This document shows positions 47,876 through 57,839 of a stretch of DNA of 64,000 nt, in pieces; position 1 is the first letter of the stretch; each line of letters begins with the position of its first letter. The stretch is from Straminergon stramineum (lineage: Eukaryota > Streptophyta > Bryopsida > Hypnales > Calliergonaceae). The translations under genes were made by a program, and so were the position numbers. The stretch covers positions 15,257,001 to 15,321,000 of the forward strand of contig OY987266.1 of the NCBI GenBank assembly GCA_963920665.1, given 5' to 3'. The notes below the pieces were generated by a model, which saw only the letters and a list, made by a program, of their open reading frames with translations, had not been told where the DNA came from and ran no database searches.

Positions 47876-48850
47876 CCCCTCACCACCGGAGGGGACGAAA
47901 AGTGTCCTCTCATAGTCTGGCAGTAAAATTCAAAGTGCTGTAACTTTTGCATCCAATGTCCGAATTCAATAAAACTTGCTGGGAAAGTTGCACATATTAG
48001 TCTAGTTCCAGTGGTAAAATTTTCAAATCAATCCAAGATGTAATGAGTTTTTGAGAGCCATTCGAAGTTCACAGGTTCAATTTGAGTTCACCTCTAGCAT
48101 TCTGGTGGCTGCAACTTCGGGGGTTTGTATCTTTCTCATCAAATGTTCGTTTTCAATAAAAAAAAATTGTTGGGTTTTGTTCCCAATAAAGCCTAGTTAT
48201 TGTGGTAAAATTTTCATGTCAATCCAAGTTGTTTTGAATGTTTGGGAGCAATTCGAAGTTCAAAATCTAGACATTTTTGCATTACAATGAACTTCAACGG
48301 CTTATAACTTCTTCATACATGGTCCATTTTCAATAATTTTTGTTGGAAAAGTTGCGCATACTAGTCTTGTTTATAAGATGAAAATTTCATATGAATCCAA
48401 GAGGTTATGAGTGACTGAGAAGCATTTTAATAGGGGGAGGTTCAGACATAGATGTGATTTTTTGCTACTTTTTTCACTGTTTTTTGACATTTCAAAACAA
48501 TTTTGCAGACACAATGAATCAATTGAATGAGATTTTTTTTCACCAAAGTTTTTGTCTTTTGGTTTGAATCACTTTGCAATTTAAAATTTTTTCATTTGAG
48601 TAGGTTTAGAAATCGAATTTCACCTCCAAATGTGTTTTTAAGAAAATTTCAGCATCTTTTTTCAACACTAAAACATTATAATCTTTCAATCTATACAGTC
48701 AAATGACACCAAATTTGTTTCACACCATCTACAACATGCACACTACAATATTGTATGGTTGAGATTTTCATACCTCACTAAGATTTAAACTTATAGGACT
48801 TGAAAAGCAAGTCAACTTTTACACATGGTTGGATTTCAGGCGACGAGGGG
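47876..48850. mobile_element. TTAA element E3 (975 bp) inserted in family C
   Basis: Flanked by TTAA (47872-47875, 48851-48854). Left end CCCCTCACCACC, reverse-complemented right end CCCCTCGTCGCC. The interior holds three diverged tandem units (47941-48425). Non-coding. Its end sequence differs from families A-D, so I treat it as a separate family. Confidence 0.75.
47941..48425. repeat. three diverged tandem units of about 170-190 bp inside E3
   Basis: Each unit carries, in order: TAACTTYTNCAT, TTTCAATAA, GGAAAGTTGC or equivalent, ACTAGTCT/TAGTCTAGT, AAAATTTTCA, TCAATCCAAG and ATTCGAAGTTCA. The third unit is the most diverged. Confidence 0.6.
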
Positions 48851-48854
48851 TTAA

Positions 48855-49100
48855 CCCCTCAAGGCCCAAGGAGACTATTTTGGGCCTCTCGCATGTTCAA
48901 CATGTCAAAGTCATAACTTAGTTTCCCAACATTCTAAGAAGTATATCGAAGTGAATTTCATATTATGATGTTCATATTGAACATGGAAGACAATTCAAAA
49001 GTACAATTGACATCATGTAAAAAGCTTGATGTACAATGCATACTGTCAATCAAAGTTCAAATTCATGAAAAAGTACAAAAGTTGCTTGGACCTTGAGGGG
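48855..49100. mobile_element. TTAA element E4 (246 bp)
   Basis: Flanked by TTAA at 48851-48854 (shared with E3) and 49101-49104. Inverted ends CCCCTCAAGGCCCAAG and CCCCTCAAGGTCCAAG differ at one of 16 positions. Non-coding. Confidence 0.8.
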
Positions 49101-49104
49101 TTAA

Positions 49105-49320
49105 AGTATGGAGTGGTGACTAAGGAAATCAACCTTTTGGAACCCTATGACATCATCTACTTTAAAAAAAATCAAAAATATTCATTGGAGGTCAAAGTAT
49201 TGTACAAGATCTTCCCCTTTTTGCACAAAATTTCAACAATGAATAGTTGTAATTCTGTCCTACATAGAGAGATTCTTTGTCATCTATTGCACACTAAACG
49301 TTTGTGTTGACGTTTACGGG
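49105..49320. mobile_element. main part of the split family C copy
   Basis: Blocks GGAGTGGTGACTAAGGAAAT, CATCATCTACTTTAAA, TCCTACATAGAGAGATTCTT and GTTGACGTTTACGGG match family C. The terminal TTAA is mutated to CTAA (49321-49324). With the 7 bp at 47869 it totals 223 bp. Confidence 0.75.
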
Positions 49321-49474
49321 CTAAACATAAGGTACGAAGCTTATGCCATCCCATTTCAGACACTATAAATTTGAGATTATTTGAGACAAACGATAGGGCA
49401 ATTATTTTCACAATTATTCTACTTTTTTTCAAAGTAACAGTGTAAATTCAAAAGCAAAGGAAAGAGTGCAACTA

Positions 49475-49735
49475 AAGTAGGTACACCCAAAAGCGCGACA
49501 AATTGGTATTGTGCATTGTTACTATTATTGGGCTGATCAGATTTTTATATTTCCTTGTTGGCAAGACAAAGGAATTTCCAATGAACCAAGAACACATCAT
49601 TTGGAAAAGTTATTCACAGTCAAAGTCTTATTTCTAAAAGCCCTCTATGCAAATAGGTACATAACGGAATTTAGGAATGTTGACTTGCTGTAGATGGCAC
49701 TTCTAGGCACAGGGCGATTTGGGGGGTACCCACCT
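49475..49735. mobile_element. 261-bp MITE, AGGTRGRTAC family
   Basis: TA at 49473-49474 and 49736-49737. Left end AAGTAGGTACACCCAAAAGC, right end reverse-complements to AGGTGGGTACCCCCCAAATC. Closest to 40347-40618. Confidence 0.8.
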
Positions 49736-50224
49736 TAATTAGTCGAGTTCATGCAGTCAGGATGACACAACCTTGGCGGGGGATTGGGGAATAATTGCGC
49801 CTACGAGAGCTATCTTACCAGAACAAAAAATGCCATTGCACCAAGTGTTTTCAAAGTCCTGACAAACAGCTTCCTGTCACTCCTCACCATAGCTGTACAA
49901 TTATTCCACTTCCAACAACTGAAGGTGCTCTTCAGTTTTGAACAATGTTCCTCCTAAGGTATGGATCAGCCCTTTTTTTTTTTACTTTTGAGAAAGTGCC
50001 AGGGTGGCGAACACTTAAAATTTGGTGAAGTATTGTGTTTCTACATTCATCCATCTTTAGGACCAAAAAATATTTTTCAATCATATTCATACACTTTTTC
50101 ATCCAAATTTTGCGAATTCATCCACGTTTGGATAGGGCAATTGGATGCATAAAAATGACATTAATTTCAAGGTCTGAATTCCAAACTCCAAAGCATTGTC
50201 CCCATAATATATATATATATATAT

Positions 50225-50410
50225 AAAATAGATGACAAAGAATCTCTCTATGTAGGACAGAACAACGACTATTCATCCTCGGAATTTTGTGAGAAAAGTG
50301 TAGGCCTTCTACAACAGTATGACTTTCAATGAATATTTTTGGATTTTATGAAGTAGATGATGGCACATGGTTCCAAAAGGGAATATTTCCACGGTCACCA
50401 ATTTGTCTTT
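50225..50410. mobile_element. TTAA element, family C copy, degraded (reverse)
   Basis: GATGACAAAGAATCTCTCTA, GACTATTCATCCTCGGAATT and CTTTTAAGGG are recognisable. The terminal TTAA is altered (TCAA). An (AT)n run lies just to the left (50205-50223). Confidence 0.6.
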
Positions 50411-50529
50411 TAAGGGTCAAACATACTACACTTCACTCAATTACTATAATTCATCAAGGAAGATTCCACAAACAATTTGTAATATCTCAATCAATGGAGT
50501 GTTTTGAATACTCATGCAGACTAAGTTAA

Positions 50530-51061
50530 CCCCTAAACATTTAGATTCATCTTCAAAATTGATGATTTGAGAAAAATCATTATAAAGTGCTATTTGGAAG
50601 CATATTTTGGAATTGAAATGCAAATAAAAGTTGTAGATTTTTATTTTTGGATTCTATTTGTATAGTTAGATTCACCAATGCTATCACCAATCTTCTTTTT
50701 TTATAAAAATTGAAAGAGAAATTCAAAAAATCCTTCAAATTCAATTGCTAGTAAAGTATTATCATTTTTTAAGTAAAATTAGTTGGAAATTTTTGTGTTC
50801 TTCCTATCTATGACCTCATTTTGGCGAATCTAGTTTTGAACTAAAGTCAATGCAATTAGACCACTTGACATACTTACACATTTGTAATTTTAGAAAAATA
50901 TGAACTCTAGTAAAACCAAATCCAACCCTTAGATAGGACAACAACTTGATAAAGTATCTTCACAAATTAAAATAACTTTCATCCAAGTACTAGTTAGGAG
51001 GATGAAACTGCAGTTTCAATCTGTTCATTGTCCAGAAAATGGACTTCGACACGTTTAGGGA
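50530..51061. mobile_element. TTAA element, family B copy (reverse)
   Basis: Flanked by TTAA (50526-50529 and 51062-51065). Left end CCCCTAAACATTTAG, right end ACGTTTAGGGA. The reverse complement follows 13576-14144 block by block, including TATGACCTCATTTTGGC and AACTTTCATCCAAGTA. Confidence 0.75.
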
Positions 51062-51065
51062 TTAA

Positions 51066-52973
51066 TATTCATCAACTAAGTTAGAGTGTGGAGTGATTGA
51101 ACTCGTCCATGACTTCATGTGCACTTAAGAGTCGAGAGAGACTGCGACATTGTCCAAACTCACTCACTCATGTCCTTTCTTTGAATAATCATAATTGTTG
51201 TCCGTAGCATGACAATGGGAAAACGACTACCTGGTGGGGCGAAGCTTTCACCTTGTTACACACTTCACACCAGTGTTAGGGAATGTTTTTTCAAGTTTTC
51301 CAGCTATTTTTTTCTTAATTCTGATATTGAACGAGTTTTTTTTCGTTTACCGAGTCTGCTTTTTTATCTCTATTTTAAAAAAATTACAAATAGGAATTAC
51401 ATCGATTTTTTTTCCTGGTTTTTTTCCTATGTTTTCAAGTTACAACTTACAACCAAGTTTTTTCCTGATTTTACTAGTTAACAATGAACTAACTGCTGGT
51501 TCTCCCTGAAACAATGCTTGACATTACCGCTAGTTAAGGTACACATACTTGTCTATTGTATTGAGCAAGATAGGAATAATCTTGTTCTGATTTGTTTTAA
51601 CCTATGAGGTATGCACACCTATAATCATCACTAATTACAACAGAGTATAATTATCATTATTAAATTTAAAGGATTATTATTGTTAGTATCTTATTGGCAA
51701 TTGAAATAGGATCCTAGTGCACAATTACTATGATGTGAGTCTAGGATCATGAGCTTAGGATTCTATACACCTATATTATAAGTATTTATATTATAGAAAT
51801 TGTATACAATTATAGGTTACCTATGTTATAAATATCTATATTACAGGTATTTATGTTATAAGTATCTTCAATGGTTGTAGGATACTAACTTGTACACATA
51901 CCCAAGGTTCATATGCTCGCATTTCTATGCCCACATGCTAGCATCATTGGATCCCAACGCATTCTATTTAGCATACATTATTTGAACACCATAAGAATAA
52001 GTTATGAATTTTCAAAGTATTATTTCTAGATTTACTAGTAACCAACATTGATTGTCATAGACTTTTGTGTCTTGATTGTATATATCTTGGATAATCAATA
52101 TTTAGGAAAAAAGAGATTTTTTTTGGTTCAAATATAAGTAACATAGTTTGGATAGGGTTGGATTAATTATGAGTGTAATACATCATTGGACTTTGGGAAG
52201 TTCAAATTTCCCAAAACATGAAAATTTGTCATAACATGTAATTTAGAAGAAAGATTTATCAATGTAAGTTAATTTGATAGTCATGATTAAACTTTGAAAC
52301 AAAAAGTTTAGAATTTTGTTGTAAAATTGATTGTGTCGGGTTCAATATTAGTGACTTTACGAAAAATCATTTACTATAAATTTGAAAAATATTTTTTTAT
52401 TCTATGACAGGATATTTACAAGGAATAAATAATGTGGAAAATTATATTGTACAAATCTTAGAAAACAAAGAAAAGAACATAATAGTCTTTGACTAGGATG
52501 AGCTTCATTATTTATTTTATAGGCATAATCGTATATGTGTCACAAAAACTCAAATTTAAGAAAATGTTTGTTCAAGACTTACATTAGAATCTATAAAAAA
52601 GAGATATTAGCAATGGATCTAAAATTTCCTTCAATATATATACTATATTATTTCAATTGTAACCATAACCATTTTGAGTAACTTTCTTTATACCTTTTAA
52701 GCTTGCTGTCAAATTTTTCTTGAATTTTGTAACTATACTAATATATTTTAAAGTTTGAATTAGTGTTCGTTTTGAAAACGAATAAATAAATATACTGGAG
52801 AGGCACCAAATCCATATACTATAGATATAATTGAGTTACTCCTTGAACATCAAAGCCTTTTCAGAAATATTAAAATTGGTTTGGATTTTAACCGGGCATC
52901 TATTGTATATACAAAACTTACTTTTGTTCAAAAAGTATTTGTTGTAAATATCAGCAACTGAGGTAATCCTTAA
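51066..52973. other. AT-rich stretch, no gene seen
   Basis: Positions 51720-51960 are rich in ATTATAAGTAT and CTATATTATA words and end CATATGCTCGCATTTCTATG, relating them to the insertion at 5221-5467. Confidence 0.4.
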
Positions 52974-53114
52974 CTCTTAAAGGACACTGCCCCTATGACC
53001 AGGGTAGTCAACAAAATTGCTTTGATTCTTGGACCAATAGGTGCATTCTGGTTTTTTGCAGTCAACAATGAAGTCTTCCATTAGACACAAAATGTCTGTG
53101 TTGACATTTAAGGG
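52974..53114. mobile_element. TTAA element, family C, internally deleted copy
   Basis: TTAA at 52970-52973 and 53115-53118. Both termini fit (CTCTTAAAGGACACTG and TTGACATTTAAGGG), but the middle block found in intact copies is missing. Confidence 0.65.
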
Positions 53115-53175
53115 TTAAACATCACAACGAACTCTTGTATGTGTATTTTCAAAAGCTGCAAAGTTGAAGAATTAA

Positions 53176-53392
53176 CCCTCAAAGGACAGTGAACGTGGAA
53201 ATCCTCCCTTTAGGAATCGTGTGACATCATCTACTTTAAAAAAATAAAAAATATTCATTGAAAGTCATACCATTGTTGAGGACCTACTCTTTTCTCACAA
53301 AATTCCAAGTATGAATAGTCATAGTTTTGTCCTACATGGAGAGATTCTTTGTCATCCATTAGACACAAAATGTCTGCTTTGACATTTAAGGG
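53176..53392. mobile_element. TTAA element, family C, intact copy (217 bp)
   Basis: TTAA at 53172-53175 and 53393-53396. Left end CCCTCAAAGGACAGTGA, right end TTTGACATTTAAGGG. The usual internal TTAA near the left end is TCAA here. It carries GTGACATCATCTACTTT and GGAGAGATTCTTTGTCATCC. Confidence 0.8.
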
Positions 53393-53572
53393 TTAACTTT
53401 TATATCATTTTTGTATAACCCTATAATGATAAGTCTCACATTAATTCCAATGACTTCTTTTTTTAAATATTAAAAAAAACAAAATCTAGTTAATAACATA
53501 ATGCCGCATACTTCGCATTTCTTCCCAATTGAATTGTTCACTTTGTTCCTTTTCTCAATTTTTTGAAAGAAT

Positions 53573-53599
53573 ACCCACCCCCACCCCCACCCCCACCCC
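53573..53599. repeat. (CCCCAC)n repeat
   Basis: About four units on a short C-rich tract. Confidence 0.9.
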
Positions 53600-53850
53600 A
53601 AAATGCAAATAACAGAAGCAAATATATGATACTTATTGGGAAGGTTGCCAGGAGAGTTGGTGGGAGTGGCCATCAAGTGTTAAGTTATGTGGAGCTTGAC
53701 TGACAACTAGAACTTAACTGATCTTCAGTTGCACCATTGATAACAGGACTAGGATTGGATGATAGCGTTGCCACATCACGACGTAGAATATGTAACTATT
53801 TCATCCAACACCTTTTTGTAGAATTTATATTTCATCCATCAGTTGATGTA

Positions 53851-54036
53851 CACTGAATAGGGGTATTACGGGGACCCATACTAACTAATTGACATTCCAC
53901 ACTATATAAATATCTATCTTTATTGTACATCGTAGTTATTGAAGTGTCTTAGGGATGTACATTATGTTTTAAACATCTACAATTTTTCACAATTAGTCCC
54001 TTTAATTTTTTGGTCCCTTAATATCCCTATTCAGTA
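53851..54036. mobile_element. 186-bp MITE, ACTGAATAGGGG family, second copy
   Basis: TA at 53849-53850 and 54037-54038. Left CACTGAATAGGGGTATTACG, reverse-complemented right TACTGAATAGGGATATTAAG. The body is the reverse complement of 18610-18802 in several blocks (GACATTCCACACTATA, TTTAAACATCTACA). Confidence 0.85.
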
Positions 54037-54671
54037 TAGATAATAAATTTCATCCATCCCTTTTAGTAGAATATATGTTTCATCCTTCAACATTTGTTGA
54101 AGTATTTGTTTCATCCATCAACCTTCGTAGAATATATGTTTCATCCATCCATTGACATAGAATATATATATATTTCTAGTTCATATCCTCTTAGTGTACA
54201 TCTAAAAGTAGGACGAGGAGCCTCTCATAACATTATTTAGCAAGTCATGTTGTAAATTGTTGAGATTTGCAAGGGTAAGTCTTTTAATCCTGAACACCCT
54301 AATGTCCAAATTTTGGACGATGAACGATTAGGAAAGGTCACAATAGACAAAGGATTCACATTTAAGCAATCCAAAACAAACTTGAGTTTCTTTGAAGCCT
54401 ACAGGAAATGGATGGAGTTATAATGTAGTGAATGCCTAATTGGGTTGTGAAGAAAATAATGCGTAAAGTGTTACAATAAATTTTGTGAAAAAGCCTTGTG
54501 TTGAAACTTGTTAGGACTTTTCACAATTTTGTAGTACCCATAGTATAAAAAGTGTGAATATGACACTGTAGGGGGAGGAAAGATATTTTGAGGGCAACAA
54601 CAATAGGCTCATTCAGTACTGGAATGCACTAAAATAAAAAAATTCCAAAGCAAGTGAGTGCAAACATTTAA

Positions 54672-54893
54672 CCCTTAAAGGATGGACTGGTGACCATGGA
54701 AATCCTTCCTTTTGGAACCATGTGACATCATCTACTTTACAAAACTCAAAAATACACATTGGAAGTCAAACTACTGTAGAAGACCTACCCTTTTCTCACA
54801 AAATTCTGAGGATGAATAGTCATAATTATGTCCTACGTGGAGAGATTCTTTGTCATCCATCATACACAAAACGTCTGCTTCGACGTTCAAGGG
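54672..54893. mobile_element. TTAA element, family C, intact reference copy (222 bp)
   Basis: TTAA at 54668-54671 and 54894-54897. Left end CCCTTAAAGGATGGACTGGT, with an internal TTAA three bases in; right end TTCGACGTTCAAGGG. This copy is the best reference for judging the two split copies. Confidence 0.85.
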
Positions 54894-54899
54894 TTAAAA

Positions 54900-57299
54900 A
54901 GAAATGGTCTACATTCTTTGGAAGCATGTGCTACTGTAGTGTGACACACATCATGCTCTGACTCTTGAAAATTTGATTTTATATTACAAAGAACCTTTCT
55001 TGAAGTGCATAATTTACTTCATTTCGTCAAAAGAAAATTTTGTACGGATTTGAGCTTGCTGATTGTTTTCCTTGTTCATGGTGTTTCTACAAAGCTCTCC
55101 CTATAAGAAGCTTCATCTTCTAAAGTTTATTGCACCAACAATGACAGAGATTTCATGCAAACATTCCTAGAAGTTTGTTTTGCCCTCTCAATTTTTTTCT
55201 TGAAATATTTTTGCAGTGTTTTGAAATGTCTTTATTGAACTCATAGAGTAAAGTATGAAGTTGACCATGAAAATCAACTCTAAAATTAGTGCAGTCAAAG
55301 ATCATAATCTTCACATCCCAAATTTATTTCATGAAATTTATTTCAATTTCCAATATAAGAGATGCAACTAAATTAGATCCTATGGTTACTTCATTATGTC
55401 CAGAGGGACGATTTTCAATACCACTCATCATCATTTTCTACTTCCAAGTCTCATTCCACTTCCTCAATGAATTTGGGTGCTTAGGAAGTAACCTTATTCA
55501 ACAAAACAGGCAACTAAACTTTGAGAAACTCTATCCATACAACATTGATTTTCTTTTTCAAAGAAAGTAACTATTCAAACTTCGGCTTTGGGGATCTTCT
55601 TTTGATGCAAAGTCTCTTCTTCTTTGGTCCGAAGGGAATGAACACAAACAAATTATATTTGTCTCAGCTACATTCTTCATCAAAGGCATCCTATTTCCAT
55701 GAATGAACTTTGAAACAATGGCCCCGTCACCATGATCATCAACTATAAAATTATTTTCTAACATAATGAATAACTACATTTATCGCTTCTACATGAACTA
55801 TGAAAGTTATTCATTGGATATTTTGAGTCCCTTGTGGTATTGCATGGTTACTAATGTTTTATTTCCAATTCAAAAACGGAAGTACGTTTTATTATTATAG
55901 TATGTGGCATCTATAGAGGGCAGAATTTGCACTCTATATCTACAAGGCATAGAGCATCACTTGTACAAAAATTTCATTTATGCCAAAATGTTTGGTTCTA
56001 AATTTAGAAGACAGGTCACTTCTTCCCATTTGTGCAAATCATTACACTTGTTTTCAACCATTTTCAAAAATCCTAGTTTACACAACCAAAAACCAAGCTA
56101 TAATTTTTTCTTAGTTACTAATTTTAGAGGTTATTATCATTGAGCTTTCAAATTATTTGTTGGATCTTGTTGGAAGTCATACAAGGATTCTTTTCTTGTG
56201 TGCATTCTTTGGACATGATATGTAACCCTTATGAATTTGCAAGTGCTAAAAACATAGGATCCAAAATTGACCATATGCTTTCATAATTAGATAACATTAT
56301 AAGCAAAATATATAAGATTTAATTCAAGAAAGGGGTTCAAATTAAGATCATTTGTCATACAATAGATGCTAATTTTCTTCCAAAGTAACTTAACTAAGGT
56401 GAAAACACATCCCTATACCCTTTGGTGCAGCTATTAAAAGCACTTTAATATAACAATAGATCATCACTTGGGTACACAATTCCCATATTGTATGGCCCTC
56501 ATTATAACTACTTATAATGCATTTTAGTCTAATATCAAGGGATTTAATTTGTTTAAATGTAAAAAATTCTTGTAGCCTTTTAACAAGGAATACCAAAATG
56601 GAATTATATACATGTAATGAATATTCTTTGGGGATAATAATAGCATTGAAACCCTAATTACATGAATTTTTTAATACATGTATTGTTGGACAAGCTACCC
56701 AACTTTGGGAACTTTTTAATAAAAATATATATTTTTTATTATAAATAAAACACTATAAATGACTTTCAATTTTCAATTGGAGGAAAATTCTTGCATGGAT
56801 TTTTGAAAATTATGCATAATTGTTTAAATTCTTCATGTATATCTTGTGAATTATTTCTAATATTTGTGCAACCCAACATTTTCTACATTTAATTTTTTTT
56901 TGTAATTTGGTTTTCACCTAACTTTTGGGTCTTTTTAATTCGATATAAATTTTATGAAAGTTGTCCTCTAAACTGTTTTAATACAAGAGTTGTGTACCCG
57001 GGGATCACCACTAAAATTGTCATTTGATGCTTGGAGTATAATGAAGGTAGATTTGAGGTACATGCATGGGGCACAATAGGAACATGTTAGAGTGAATATT
57101 AAATAGGTTTGTTGATGACTAAGACCATATTAGGGACAACCAAGTAGTTGCCACTATGTCATTTGATAGCTAAGCTAGTACGACCTACCAACTTAGTTTG
57201 CCTCTATTTACTTAGGAAACATATTGTAATCAATTTTGGCAGATTGTTTAAGGGCTCCAACATGCCCTTTTTGAGCTTTTTACAAGAAATGAGTGGTGC
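54900..57299. other. AT-rich stretch, no gene seen
   Basis: Several open frames of 60-90 codons occur but lack motifs, splice context or composition typical of the three real genes. Confidence 0.45.
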
Positions 57300-57301
57300 T
57301 A

Positions 57302-57521
57302 AGGTAAGAGCACCCGAAAGCATCCCTACACCCAATTGCGTCAGATTCTATAGAGCATAATCATTTCAAGCTGTAAATGTAAGTAAACAATACATAGCCT
57401 ATTTGTTTTGACCTAAAATGATAAGAGGTGTATAATCTAGCTACATTTATGTTCTAGAATGAATTCCTAACATAGAATTTGATGCAATTGGGTACAAGGA
57501 CACTTTTGGGTGCTCTTACCT
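57302..57521. mobile_element. 220-bp MITE, AGGTAAGAGCACCC ends, TA duplication
   Basis: TA at 57300-57301 and 57522-57523. The inverted repeats are about 45 bp, AGGTAAGAGCACCCGAAAGC versus AGGTAAGAGCACCCAAAAGT, both leading to CACCCAATTGCGTCA or its variant. Confidence 0.85.
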
Positions 57522-57839
57522 TAGATGAGGTCAACAAGAGGCAAGTCCATAGTGGATTTTAGTGGTTTACACATTTTCCACTTTGAAAAATTATGGAGTT
57601 CACATGGATAGTCAAAGAAATATACTTAAATGTTTTATTCTTTATGATTTCCATTTGCAGACAGGAGAAAAATGTTGCCCCACCAAAGACAGCTTGCAAC
57701 TATTCCTTATTTTGACTGTTTAAGATGCACTAACCTCCAGTTAACAAGGAATCTAAGCATGGATCCACTCGTGTGACAAAGCGAACAGTATCTTAAGTGA
57801 ACGCAAACTCCAGGAACTGGGTAAAAGGACACCTGCAGA

